Source of the DNA: Porphyromonadaceae bacterium UBA3318
Lineage (GTDB): Bacteria > Bacteroidota > Bacteroidia > Bacteroidales > Muribaculaceae
NCBI GenBank assembly: GCA_002361235.1
Contig: DESI01000001.1
Coordinates: 1 to 26,319 of the forward strand
Direction: 5' to 3'
DNA: 26,319 nt
Each line of letters starts with the position of its first letter. Positions within the stretch are counted from its first letter, which is position 1. This document shows, one piece after another, positions 1 through 7,522 of the stretch. The notes under the pieces were generated by a model. The model searched no databases, was not told the DNA's origin, and saw only the letters and a program-made list of their open reading frames with translations. The translations under genes were made by a program, and so were the position numbers.

Positions 1-84
1 TACGTGGAGGAATTCCACGCAGAAGTACAAACGTCCATCAAGGCGGATGCATGTGCCGTTCTTGATGTCTTGAGCGTTCATCAT
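1..84 (-). CDS. efp: Elongation factor P, N-terminal fragment (runs off the left edge)
   Basis: The first 28 codons of a leftward gene are present and the rest lies outside the window. The translation begins MMNAQDIKNGTCIRLDG and continues LYFCVEFLHV, which is the recognisable start of bacterial EF-P of the Bacteroidales type. EF-P enters the ribosome between the P and E sites and relieves stalling at polyproline stretches. Two ATG codons are adjacent at the start; I chose the outer one (84-82) because family members commonly start one residue before the Asn-Ala-Gln. It lies about 110 bp downstream of rpmH on the same strand, an arrangement common in Bacteroidales. The modified basic residue of the KOW-like domain is outside the window, so nothing can be said about its modification. 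Confidence 0.88.
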   Translation of the reverse strand, partial: MMNAQDIKNGTCIRLDGRLYFCVEFLHV

Positions 85-127
85 TGTGATATGTTCTTTT
101 AGTTGATTACTCGTAAGATATTAATAT

Positions 128-162
128 GGGGATGCGTCAAAACACAATTTTGACACATCCCC
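128..162 (-). terminator. Hairpin between rpmH and efp
   Basis: An inverted repeat pairs GGGGATG/GTCAAAA (128-134, 136-142) with TTTTGAC/CATCCCC (148-154, 156-162), with one mismatch and a 5-nt loop. It follows the rpmH stop by 32 nt. No clean U tract follows it on the minus strand, so it could be an intrinsic terminator, an attenuator or an RNA-stabilising hairpin. The structure is certain; the role is inferred. Confidence 0.55.
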
Positions 163-194
163 TCATGATTTCTTGCAGAAATTCCGTCGCTTAA

Positions 195-350
195 TTATTT
201 ACCTGCGATGTTGTCGGAAACACTCAGGGAGTGGCGGCCCTTGGCACGACGTGCGGCCAGTACCTTACGGCCATTCTTTGTAGCCATTCTCAGACGGAAG
301 CCGTGCTTGTTGATTCTGCGACGGTTCGAGGGTTGGAAAGTCCTTTTCAT
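195..350 (-). CDS. rpmH: Large ribosomal subunit protein bL34
   Basis: This 51-residue, very basic protein begins MKRTFQPSNRRRINKHGFR and continues with RMATKNGRKVLAARRAKGRHSL, the diagnostic L34 sequence. It then has a short SVSDNIAGK tail typical of Bacteroidetes L34. It is a structural protein of the 50S subunit that packs against 23S rRNA. The ATG (350-348) is the only reasonable start and gives the normal family length plus the short tail. A well-formed Bacteroidetes promoter lies about 80 bp upstream (431-461), and a hairpin separates the gene from efp downstream. A plus-strand reading frame across the same bases is only its antisense shadow. Confidence 0.97.
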   Translation of the reverse strand: MKRTFQPSNRRRINKHGFRLRMATKNGRKVLAARRAKGRHSLSVSDNIAGK

Positions 351-430
351 TTTGTATTTTGCGTTTTATTTTACGTGTAGAAAACGGCTCCGTAGGGCGC
401 CGAGGGTTGCGGAGTGCCCGCAATCGACTG

Positions 431-461
431 CAAAATTAGCAAAAATTATTGACACTCCAAA
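431..461 (-). promoter_or_regulatory. Bacteroidetes-type promoter for rpmH
   Basis: On the minus strand a TTTG box (461-458) is followed by exactly 19 nt and then TAATTTTG (438-431). This matches the Bacteroidetes sigma consensus of a -33 TTTG and a -7 TAnnTTTG. Transcription would start near 424 and give a leader of about 75 nt before the rpmH ATG. It is the best promoter match I found in the window. Confidence 0.72.
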
Positions 462-582
462 ATCTTAGTGTTTATAAACCGCAAAAAATAACAAACTCCT
501 TGCAAAATCGTTAAGTGAGTGACAGCCTTAACCCTCCGTCGCGCCCGGATAATCGGCGGATAGGTGAATTGAAACAGCAAAG

Positions 583-2034
583 GTGGAAACGAACGGCAAC
601 AGCTACGGCAACATATTGAGGCGAGTGTCTGCATTCGGCGGAGTGCAGCTGTTCAACATAGCCACCGGGCTGGTGCGCGGCAAGTTCGTGGCCATGTTTC
701 TCGGCACTGTCGGCATGGGCTGCAATGCGCTTTATTTCTCGGCCTGTACCGCGCTTCAGAATGTCACCGGCCTCGGCCTGAACCTGGCCATAGTGCGCGA
801 GGTGTCCGGCGCCAAGAACGATGAGGGCCGGTTTGCCGATGTGATGGCGGTGGTGCGGCGACTCATCATGTTTACGGCCATGTTGGGTGCCGTGGCCTGT
901 TTTCTGCTGGCCCCCTTGCTGAGCCGGTGGTCGTTCGGTAACGGCGACTATACCTACGGGTTCATGATCCTTGCGGTGTTTATGGCTCTTTCCACCGGCG
1001 CCGCGGCATATCTGTCGATGCTGCAGGGAGTCGGAGCGGTCAGACTGCTGACCCGCGTTTCGGTCGTGGCCGGTCTGACCGGACTGCTGGTGGGGGTGCC
1101 GCTGTATTACTTTTTCGGCACCCGGGGCATCGTGCCGGCGCTGATAGTAGTGGCATTGGCCAATTTCATAGCATATTATCTGGCATTCCGCAAAGCCACT
1201 CAGGTCCGGGCGTCCCGTTTCAGCTGGAAGCAACACAAGGGGCTTGTCAGGGGGTTGTTGGGTCTGGGTATAATTCTGGCCATTTCATCTACTTTGGGTT
1301 CGTTTGTGGTTTATGCGGTCAATGCTTTCGTACGTCATTACGGCAGCATGAGTGATGTGGGCCTGTTCCAGGCGGCCAATTCATTGACATCGCAGTATGT
1401 GGGGGTGGTTATCAGCGCGCTGTCCATGGATTATTTTCCGCGGCTGTCTGAGGTGCAGCACGATAATGTCCGGATGGCACAGGTGGTGAACCGGCAGGCC
1501 GAGGTGGTGTCGCTGATAACGGCTCCGTTATGTATGACGCTGATAGCCACTGCGCCTTGGGTGATACGCATTCTGCTTACCGACGAATATCTGCCGGCCG
1601 TGCCGCTGATGAGATGGCTCGGACTCGGCATCCTGTTGCAATTGGTTCAGTTCCCGTTGGGTTATGTATATGCCGCCAAGGGAAACAAGAAAGTTTTTTT
1701 CTGGCTTGAGGCCATCTGGGGCAACATGGTGTGGCTGATATGCAGCATCGGGTTCTTTTATTGGCTTGGACTGATAGGTCTTGGTGTCAGCCTGGTGGCA
1801 AGGAATGCCATAGCATTTGGCGTCGATCTGTTTATGAACAGCCGTATGTATGGATTCCGTTATTCGGGGCACGCATGGCGCGAAAGCGGTGTGGCCGTGG
1901 CTCTTACAACGGCCGTGTTCTTGGCGTCGTACCGTGATGATGCAATCGGATATGTGTTGATGGGGACATTGCTGTCGGCCAGCTGTCTGTATTCGTTCCT
2001 GCGGATGCGCAGACTTGTGGGGAGTGACAAGTGA
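583..2034 (+). CDS. O-antigen/polysaccharide flippase (Wzx/MATE-like superfamily)
   Basis: This is a 483-residue, highly hydrophobic protein with about 12 or more predicted membrane segments and short basic loops. It resembles the polysaccharide-exporter (Wzx) branch of the MOP superfamily, which flips undecaprenyl-linked oligosaccharides across the inner membrane. The opening (ILRRVSAFGGVQLFNIATGL, then RGKFVAMFLGTVGMG) is typical of Bacteroidales proteins annotated O-antigen translocase. The start is a GTG at 583, since an in-frame TGA lies only 16 nt upstream and the first internal ATG would delete membrane segment 1. It stands alone, divergent from rpmH, without glycosyltransferase neighbours, so its substrate (O-antigen, enterobacterial-common-antigen-like glycan or capsule) cannot be inferred. 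A convergent terminator hairpin lies just after its stop. Confidence 0.85.
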   Translation: METNGNSYGNILRRVSAFGGVQLFNIATGLVRGKFVAMFLGTVGMGCNALYFSACTALQNVTGLGLNLAIVREVSGAKNDEGRFADVMAVVRRLIMFTAMLGAVACFLLAPLLSRWSFGNGDYTYGFMILAVFMALSTGAAAYLSMLQGVGAVRLLTRVSVVAGLTGLLVGVPLYYFFGTRGIVPALIVVALANFIAYYLAFRKATQVRASRFSWKQHKGLVRGLLGLGIILAISSTLGSFVVYAVNAFVRHYGSMSDVGLFQAANSLTSQYVGVVISALSMDYFPRLSEVQHDNVRMAQVVNRQAEVVSLITAPLCMTLIATAPWVIRILLTDEYLPAVPLMRWLGLGILLQLVQFPLGYVYAAKGNKKVFFWLEAIWGNMVWLICSIGFFYWLGLIGLGVSLVARNAIAFGVDLFMNSRMYGFRYSGHAWRESGVAVALTTAVFLASYRDDAIGYVLMGTLLSASCLYSFLRMRRLVGSDK

Positions 2035-2045
2035 TAAGTGATGGC

Positions 2046-2076
2046 AAAAAAACGTGCCGGAATTGCTTCCGACACG
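2046..2076 (-). terminator. Rho-independent terminator of the small membrane protein gene
   Basis: The stem CGTG-x-CGGAA (2053-2062) pairs with TTCCG-x-CACG (2067-2076) around a 4-nt TTGC loop with one internal mismatch. A run of seven A (2046-2052) on the plus strand becomes seven U directly after the stem on the minus strand. This is a textbook intrinsic terminator for leftward transcription from the gene ending at 2149. It may also stop the convergent flippase transcript, though less well because the U tract is on the wrong side. Confidence 0.82.
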
Positions 2077-2148
2077 CCTCCTTATTCCCGGTCTTACGAA
2101 AAAATACAACCCCTTGTTGGGACTTTGAATGGCCGGTAATGAGTATCT

Positions 2149-2373
2149 TTAGTTGCCGTTGATCACTCCCGACAGGTCTTCGGCGGTGCCGATGCTGAAT
2201 ATCCACCAGATCAGCAGGATGCAGAGTGCCAATACTCCGAGCCACAGCCACAGTTTGTTGATCTTGCGTGTGCTCCTGTTATGATCGATGTGATGCTTGG
2301 CTTTTGCCATATCGGTTGCCTGGTCTATCGACTCACGAACCTCTTTTTTCTCTTCTTTGTCCTTTGTTTCCAT
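2149..2373 (-). CDS. Small single-pass membrane protein of unknown function
   Basis: This 74-residue protein is not one I recognise. Residues 1-40 are strongly charged (METKDKEEKKEVRESIDQAT) and probably helical or cytoplasmic. Residues about 42-62 (LWLWLGVLALCILLIWWIFS) form one membrane helix. A short polar tail follows (TAEDLSGVINGN). The layout resembles small Bacteroidales proteins with a charged head and a tail anchor. A strong intrinsic terminator follows at 2046-2076, which supports a real transcribed unit. It lies downstream of dnaB on the same strand, separated by 106 bp that includes a G-rich tract. The role is unknown. Confidence 0.7.
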   Translation of the reverse strand: METKDKEEKKEVRESIDQATDMAKAKHHIDHNRSTRKINKLWLWLGVLALCILLIWWIFSIGTAEDLSGVINGN

Positions 2374-2428
2374 AACCTTTGTGTTTTATCTTTGTCATTA
2401 GAACAATGCACACTCTGATTAGGTTCAT

Positions 2429-2474
2429 GGGAAGGGTGGGAAAATGGGAAAATGGGAGGAATGGGAGAGGTGGG
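2429..2474 (+). repeat. G-quadruplex-capable tract, seven GGG runs
   Basis: Seven GGG runs start at 2429, 2434, 2438, 2446, 2454, 2463 and 2472, separated by 2, 1, 5, 5, 6 and 6 bases. Any four consecutive runs satisfy the usual G3N1-7 quadruplex rule. The tract sits between the dnaB stop and the next gene. The dnaB transcript would carry the C-rich complement. Confidence 0.75.
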
Positions 2475-2479
2475 AGGAA

Positions 2480-4069
2480 TCAGAACGGTACCGGTGAGTC
2501 GTCGGGTCCGGGCATGATGTCGGGCATGGGGGCGTTGCCGGGCATCGGAGCGAAATTGAATCCGCCCTGCGGGGCGTCGCCTTGCGAATCGCTTCCTATC
2601 TTGCTGACACGGCGCACTGAGGTGCCTTCCTGTGACTGTTCGTCGCCGAACGCTTCCTGCATCATCTGGTATCCCTCGTCCCAGTTCTCGAACCGCGCGA
2701 ACTGGCTTACGAACCTCAGCTTCACGTCACCTACGGCGCCGCTACGGTGCTTGGCCACAATTAGCTCGGCCAGACCGCGGATGTCGTTGTTGTTGCTGTC
2801 CACGGTGCTCTTGGTGTAATATTCGGGACGGTGGATGAAGCAGACGATGTCGGCGTCCTGCTCGATGGCTCCCGACTCACGCAGGTCGGACAGCACGGGG
2901 CGCTTGTCCTCGCGCGTCTCGGTGCTTCGGTTCAGCTGCGACAGGGCGATGATGGGTATGTTCAGCTCCTTGGCCAATGCCTTGAGCGATCGGGATATCG
3001 TGGACACCTCCTGCTCGCGGCTGCCTAATTTCAGGCCTGTGGCGTTCATCAGCTGCAGGTAGTCGATCATGATCAGCTTCACGTTGCGTTCCCTCACGAG
3101 ACGGCGCGCCTTGGTGCGCAGCTCGGTGATGGAGAGTCCCGGGGTCTCGTCCAGATACAGCGGCGCGCTGAACATCTGGCGCACGTTGTTGTTCAGACGG
3201 CTCCATTCCTCGGGCGTGAGCTGGCCGGACTTTATTTTCTCGCCGTTCAGTTCGGCCACGTTGCTTATGAGACGTTTCACCAGCTGCACGTTGGCCATCT
3301 CCAGCGTGAATATGGCCACCGGGATGTTGCGGTCCACGGCCATATTCTTGGCCATGGAGAGCACGAACGCGGTCTTACCCATGGCGGGACGTGCCGCGAT
3401 GATGATAAGGTCGGAGTTCTGCCAGCCGGAGGTCATCTTGTCCAGACCGGTGTAGCCCGTCTCCAGGCCGGAAAGACCTGTCTCGGTATGCGACGCTATC
3501 TGAATCTGCTCCAGGGCCAGGTTCAGAACCGGGTCTATCTGCGTCACCTCGCGCTTCAGATGAGTCTGCGATATGTCGAACAGCTGACCCTCGGCCTGCT
3601 GCAGCAGGTCGTCCACGTCGTTGCTCTCGTCGAAAGCGTCCGTCTCGATCTGGCTGGCGAAGGTTATGAGCCGGCGCGCCAGATACTTCTGCGAGATAAT
3701 CTTGGCGTGGTACATGATGTTGGCGGCCGAATACACGCGGGCGGTGAGGTCGGCCAGGTGCATGGCGCCGCCCACCTCCTGCAGCGTGCCGTTGGCGCGC
3801 AGCTGCTCGGTTACGGTCATCATGTCTATGGGGCGCTGGTTCAGTCCCAATGTGGAGATAGCCTCGTATATCTTGGCGTTGACGGGATCGTAGAAGGCAT
3901 CGGGCGTCAGGATGTCGGCCACATTCATGTATGCGTCCTTCTCGAGCATCAGCGCGCCGATCACCACCTCCTCCAGCTCCGTGTCGTGGGGAGGCAGCTT
4001 GCCCGTAGGCGATTCCTTCGGTTTGTCGTATTGAGGTTTTCTCTTGAATGGTTTCTGATCAGCAGGCAT
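2480..4069 (-). CDS. dnaB: Replicative DNA helicase DnaB
   Basis: This 529-residue hexameric helicase unwinds DNA at the replication fork and recruits primase. An N-terminal DnaB domain (about 28-130, PPHDTELEEVVIGALML) precedes the RecA-like motor. The motor has a Walker A ARPAMGKT at 226-233, the H1a-like FTLEM near 254-258 and a Walker B region LIMIDYLQLM at 332-341. The SQLNRSTETREDKRP stretch and the DLRESGAIEQDADIV arginine-finger region follow. The C-terminal 50 residues are a Pro/Gly/Met-rich low-complexity tail (NFAPMPGNAPMPDIMPGPDD) beyond the conserved core, a common Bacteroidetes feature. A TAATTTTG promoter box lies 26 bp upstream of the ATG. The gene appears to be its own transcription unit, although menA ends only 64 bp upstream on the same strand. 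Confidence 0.98.
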   Translation of the reverse strand: MPADQKPFKRKPQYDKPKESPTGKLPPHDTELEEVVIGALMLEKDAYMNVADILTPDAFYDPVNAKIYEAISTLGLNQRPIDMMTVTEQLRANGTLQEVGGAMHLADLTARVYSAANIMYHAKIISQKYLARRLITFASQIETDAFDESNDVDDLLQQAEGQLFDISQTHLKREVTQIDPVLNLALEQIQIASHTETGLSGLETGYTGLDKMTSGWQNSDLIIIAARPAMGKTAFVLSMAKNMAVDRNIPVAIFTLEMANVQLVKRLISNVAELNGEKIKSGQLTPEEWSRLNNNVRQMFSAPLYLDETPGLSITELRTKARRLVRERNVKLIMIDYLQLMNATGLKLGSREQEVSTISRSLKALAKELNIPIIALSQLNRSTETREDKRPVLSDLRESGAIEQDADIVCFIHRPEYYTKSTVDSNNNDIRGLAELIVAKHRSGAVGDVKLRFVSQFARFENWDEGYQMMQEAFGDEQSQEGTSVRRVSKIGSDSQGDAPQGGFNFAPMPGNAPMPDIMPGPDDSPVPF

Positions 4070-4094
4070 AGTTGTGAAATTGCAGATAGAACTG

Positions 4095-4102
4095 CAAAAT
4101 TA
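4095..4102 (-). promoter_or_regulatory. Putative -7 box upstream of dnaB
   Basis: The minus strand carries TAATTTTG, a perfect TAnnTTTG Bacteroidetes -7 element. Transcription would start about 20 nt before the dnaB ATG. The expected TTTG near -33 is only weakly matched (TTTC at a spacing of about 20), so confidence is moderate. Confidence 0.45.
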
Positions 4103-4133
4103 ATCAAAAAAATCGGGAAAACGAAACGGCATT

Positions 4134-5018
4134 TTACGCTGTGGCGAGGGCAGCGAGCAGACACAGCGACAGCAGGAACATGGTGACGGCCGTCTTGCCC
4201 AGGATGGGGTTCAGTTCGTGGCCTCCGGACACGCGCATACGCTGCCACAGTATCCATGAGATATTGATATAGGCCAGCGGAGCGAGCTGCCACATTACGT
4301 CGATGCGCGTTATGGTGGCAATCTCTATCAGCAACAGCGCTAAGAAACAGTTCACGATATATAGCGCGAGGGTGGCTCTCGGACCGATAATCACGGCCAA
4401 TGTGTGCTTGCCGGCGGCGCGGTCGTCGTCAAGGTCGCGGTAATTGTTCACTATCATCACGTTGGCGCCCATCAGACCGATGGCAACCGAAAGCGGCAAT
4501 GCCACCGGAAGCACGGACCAGCTGAGAGTCTGCACGTAGGCGGTGAACACCACGGGCACCATGCCGAAGAATACCACCACGGCCGCCTCGCCGAGTCCGT
4601 GATGCGACAGGGGCCACGGTCCTGTGGAGTAGGCCAGGGCGAACAGGGCTATCGCAATGCCCACGAACACCAGCCACCATCCGGCCATGAACATCAGGGG
4701 TATGCCGACGGCGCAAGTCAGCGCCAACAGTCCGAATGTGGCCCGTTTCATGGCCCGGGGCGAGATGTCACCCTCGGTCACGCCGCGGCGGAAGCCCTCG
4801 CGTCCTTTCTTGTCAAGACCGTTGCGGTAGTCGAAGTATTCGTTTCCGAAATTGCTGACAATCTGCGCCATGATGGCGAAGCAGAGGCATATCAGGAACG
4901 GCACCGTTCGGAACGAACCCATATACGCCGCGCAGCCGGCACCGGCCAATACGCCGCTCACCGACACCGGCAGCGTCCGCAGACGCATCGCCTCAACCCA
5001 TGACCTTGCCGTACTCAT
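4134..5018 (-). CDS. menA: 1,4-dihydroxy-2-naphthoate polyprenyltransferase
   Basis: This 294-residue UbiA-superfamily membrane protein attaches a polyprenyl chain to dihydroxynaphthoate, the membrane step of menaquinone synthesis. The first Asp-rich motif is NFGNEYFDYRNGLDKKGREG and the second is NNYRDLDDDRAAGKHTLAV. Both match MenA more closely than UbiA or heme O synthase. About eight or nine membrane helices follow the usual UbiA layout. The start (5018-5016) lies 2 nt after the stop of the ADP-ribosylglycohydrolase gene, so the two are almost certainly co-transcribed and translation may be coupled. No other menaquinone genes are in the window, so the pathway is inferred from the family alone. 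Confidence 0.94.
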   Translation of the reverse strand: MSTARSWVEAMRLRTLPVSVSGVLAGAGCAAYMGSFRTVPFLICLCFAIMAQIVSNFGNEYFDYRNGLDKKGREGFRRGVTEGDISPRAMKRATFGLLALTCAVGIPLMFMAGWWLVFVGIAIALFALAYSTGPWPLSHHGLGEAAVVVFFGMVPVVFTAYVQTLSWSVLPVALPLSVAIGLMGANVMIVNNYRDLDDDRAAGKHTLAVIIGPRATLALYIVNCFLALLLIEIATITRIDVMWQLAPLAYINISWILWQRMRVSGGHELNPILGKTAVTMFLLSLCLLAALATA

Positions 5019-5020
5019 TC

Positions 5021-5974
5021 TTATCCCTTCTCACTAAACGCTGCCACGCGCCGTGCCAGGTCATCGTAGTAATCTTTATCAACCAGTTCGTTCTTGATGT
5101 CGGGCAGAGCGTTGTATCCGAAGCGGAGACCCGCCAGGGCACCGGTGACGGCGCCGTTGGAATCAGCGTCGCCGGCCTCGTCTATCACCGCATATATCGA
5201 ATCGGCCGCGTTGTCGCAATGCCATACGGTCCACAATGCCGAGCCCATGTTCTTGCGGGTCCATCCCATGGAGTCCTGGTCGTCAAGCTCGAAATCCTCC
5301 AGCTTGCCTTTGATGGCCATTTCCAGGAAAGGCACGGTGCGCGTGTCGTAGGCGTAGCATACGCTCATCAGGTCCTTTTCCGTGGCGGGCTTGCCGGTGT
5401 GCAGCAGCGAATGAGCCATGTGCGACAGGATTATGGCCGAAGCCACGCAGCGCATGTCGTCGTGGGTCATCAGCACCAGCTGTTTCACCATGTCGTCGAG
5501 TCCTATGCGGTCGAACATCAGGGCCAGTGCTATGCCTCGGTGGTTGGCTTCGTTGGTGCCTTCCTCTATGCCGTGGTGCGCCCATATCTTGTGGGTGTTG
5601 ACCAGTGGCGACTCCTCCCAGTTGGGGAAAGCCAGCAGGGTGCGGAAGGTGGGCACTATGTCCTTGCCGGTGTTGCGTATTTTGTCTATGAACGCCTTGG
5701 CGCATACGTTCAGGTCATAACCGCCGTTGGAAAGGATGCATTCAAGCAACGTGCAGAAAAATCCGCTGTCGTTGGTGGCCTCGCCCGGCTTCCATTGACA
5801 GCGGTGCGAGTCGCGGATTATGCTTCTGAAGTCGCGGAGCTTGTTCGGATAGTACCCCTGCATCTCCTCTTTGGTCATGAATTCCGACCCCAGGCCTAAT
5901 GCGTCGCCTAATGCGAAGCCTACGATGGCTCCGCGGATGCGGTCGTACTTGGTTAGATTAGATTTTGTTTCCAT
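5021..5974 (-). CDS. ADP-ribosylglycohydrolase (DraG/ARH family) with an altered metal motif
   Basis: This 317-residue soluble protein has the all-helical DraG/ARH fold. The entry motif DRIRGAIVGFALGDALGLG is at 11-29. The first metal motif is TNDS at 67-70, where the family usually has T(D/E)DT. A central THDDMRCVASA is at 170-180, and the second metal motif is AGDADSNGAVTGALAG at 267-282, where D-x-D-T/S is usual. The family removes ADP-ribose from proteins or small molecules using two Mg ions. Asn68 replaces the first aspartate of motif 1, so metal binding or substrate preference may differ. It is the first gene of a two-gene unit with menA, and no ADP-ribosyltransferase partner is visible nearby. 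The target is unknown. Confidence 0.88.
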   Translation of the reverse strand: METKSNLTKYDRIRGAIVGFALGDALGLGSEFMTKEEMQGYYPNKLRDFRSIIRDSHRCQWKPGEATNDSGFFCTLLECILSNGGYDLNVCAKAFIDKIRNTGKDIVPTFRTLLAFPNWEESPLVNTHKIWAHHGIEEGTNEANHRGIALALMFDRIGLDDMVKQLVLMTHDDMRCVASAIILSHMAHSLLHTGKPATEKDLMSVCYAYDTRTVPFLEMAIKGKLEDFELDDQDSMGWTRKNMGSALWTVWHCDNAADSIYAVIDEAGDADSNGAVTGALAGLRFGYNALPDIKNELVDKDYYDDLARRVAAFSEKG

Positions 5975-6103
5975 TTTTGTTCAATTGGACCTGCTGTGAC
6001 TTACCGGGCCGTCTCAATAGAGTCCGTAAGTTAGTTAGATGTAGCGTGTCTTTATAGTTCGGTAAAATTAACATTTTAAACCGAAATATCCAATTAAAAT
6101 TCT

Positions 6104-6553
6104 TTATTTTCGCTTTGCTTTAAAAAAATCCGACATCAGTGCCGCGCATTCATCCTCCAGCAGCCCGGATTCCACTATGGTCTTGGGATGCAGCGGGGAG
6201 GGGTCGGAACAGAAATATGATTCGAATCCACGCTTGCGGTCGTAGGCGCCATACACCAGGCGCCCCATCTGCGACCAGCCGATGGCGCCGGCGCACATGG
6301 CGCAAGGCTCCACGGTGACGTATAGGGTGCAGTTGGGCAGGTATTTGCCGCCCAACGTATTGGCGGCGGCTGTAATGGCCATCATCTCGGCGTGGGCCGT
6401 CACGTCCTTCAGCGTCTCGGTCATGTTGTGGCCGCGGCCCACTATCTTGCCGTTGCACACCACCACGGCGCCTACGGGCACCTCGCCCTCTTCGGCGGCC
6501 TGTTCGGCCTCCAGGAGGGCCATACGCATCCATCGTTCGTCCTGACTGTCCAT
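6104..6553 (-). CDS. tadA: tRNA(adenine-34) deaminase, TadA family
   Basis: This 149-residue zinc deaminase is expected to convert adenosine to inosine at the tRNA-Arg wobble position. The cytidine/deoxycytidylate deaminase fold is clear. HAE at 54-56 supplies the zinc ligand and proton shuttle. PCAMC at 83-87 supplies the two cysteine ligands. EVPVGAVVV (24-32) and LHPKTIVESGLLEDECAALM match TadA rather than guanine deaminase. Related Bacteroidales proteins are often annotated only as nucleoside deaminase, so substrate specificity is inferred. It follows ispH on the same strand, with about 50 bp of decamer repeats between them. Confidence 0.92.
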   Translation of the reverse strand: MDSQDERWMRMALLEAEQAAEEGEVPVGAVVVCNGKIVGRGHNMTETLKDVTAHAEMMAITAAANTLGGKYLPNCTLYVTVEPCAMCAGAIGWSQMGRLVYGAYDRKRGFESYFCSDPSPLHPKTIVESGLLEDECAALMSDFFKAKRK

Positions 6554-6560
6554 TAAAGTT

Positions 6561-6610
6561 CTGATTTAACTTGATTTAACCCGATTAATCCGGATTTATC
6601 CCGATTAAGC
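6561..6610. repeat. Five tandem 10-bp repeats between ispH and tadA
   Basis: Five consecutive decamers are variants of one another: CTGATTTAAC, TTGATTTAAC, CCGATTAATC, CGGATTTATC, CCGATTAAGC. The next decamer (GGGATTGATT) is a weaker sixth. The block fills most of the gap between tadA and ispH and runs over the ispH stop codon. A 10-bp period puts every copy on the same face of the helix. Confidence 0.75.
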
Positions 6611-7522
6611 GGGATTGATTATCTCTTTTATTCTGTCGGCTACCTGCTGCATCAGCCAGGCGGGTGTGGATGTGGCGCCGCATACCCCGATGCTGACGGC
6701 CCCGTCCAGCCATTCGCGGCGCAGTTCGTCGGCGTTGGTGACACGGTAGGTGTTGGGATTCACCATGCGGCATTCCTCGTACAGCACCTTGCCGTTGCTC
6801 GACTTTGCTCCGGTCACGAACACCACTACGTCATGGCCGGCGGCGAAGTCGCGTATCTTGGCCGACCGGGTGGCTACCTGACGGCATATCGTGTCGAAGT
6901 ATTCGAACCCGCCCTGACGCTTGCGTCCCTTGATGTGCTCCACGATGTCGTGGAACCCGTCCAGACTCATGGTGGTCTGCGAATATAGCAAGACGTCGCG
7001 GCTCAAGTCCAGCTCGTCGAGTTGCTCCGGACCCTGTATCACCACTGCCTCGCCGTCGGTCTGGCCCACCAGACCCAATACCTCGGCATGTCCCTTCTTT
7101 CCGTATATTATGAACAGCGGCATCTGAAGGCGGTCGCCGCGCTCCAGTTCGGTGCGGGCCTTGTCGTATGCCTCTTTGATGCGTCGCTGCAGCCTCAGCA
7201 CCACGGGGCAGGTGGCGTCTATGACGTTGATGTTGTGTTCGCGCAGCGTGGCGTAGGTGGACGGCGGCTCGCCGTGGGCCCGCAGCAGCACGGTGGTGTC
7301 GCGCAGGTCCTCCAGGTCGGCGTGGGTGATGGTGATCAGGCCAAGGCGACCCAGACGGTCCACCTCCGAGGCGTTGTGCACGATGTCGCCGAGACAGCGC
7401 AGCTGCCCGGTGCGTGCAAGTTCGGCCTCTGCCTTCTGTATGGCCGTGACCACACCGAAGCAGAAGCCGGAATTGGCGTCTATCTCTATCGACGGTGCGC
7501 CCGTCAGTCCTTTGTCGTCCAT
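6605..7522 (-). CDS. ispH: 4-hydroxy-3-methylbut-2-enyl diphosphate reductase
   Basis: IspH carries out the last step of the MEP isoprenoid pathway, reducing HMBPP to IPP and DMAPP with a [4Fe-4S] cluster. The three cluster cysteines are C21 (SGFCFG), C105 (DATCPV) and C213 (DTICRQVATR). Substrate-binding histidines are H49 (VHN), H83 (RAHGEPP) and H145 with E147 (GHAEV). GAKSSNGK and ATSTPAW complete the pocket. I place the start at ATG 7522-7520 (305 residues). It overlaps the cmk stop as TGATG, has AAGGAT just upstream, and gives normal family length. An in-frame ATG at 7561 would add 13 residues inside cmk and is less likely. It is probably co-transcribed with glgB, cmk and tadA. Confidence 0.97.
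   Translation of the reverse strand: MDDKGLTGAPSIEIDANSGFCFGVVTAIQKAEAELARTGQLRCLGDIVHNASEVDRLGRLGLITITHADLEDLRDTTVLLRAHGEPPSTYATLREHNINVIDATCPVVLRLQRRIKEAYDKARTELERGDRLQMPLFIIYGKKGHAEVLGLVGQTDGEAVVIQGPEQLDELDLSRDVLLYSQTTMSLDGFHDIVEHIKGRKRQGGFEYFDTICRQVATRSAKIRDFAAGHDVVVFVTGAKSSNGKVLYEECRMVNPNTYRVTNADELRREWLDGAVSIGVCGATSTPAWLMQQVADRIKEIINPA

Noticed and set aside
511..1236. 241-residue minus-strand frame over the flippase gene
   Set aside because: His/Gln-rich antisense shadow of a clear membrane transporter; no start context or family.
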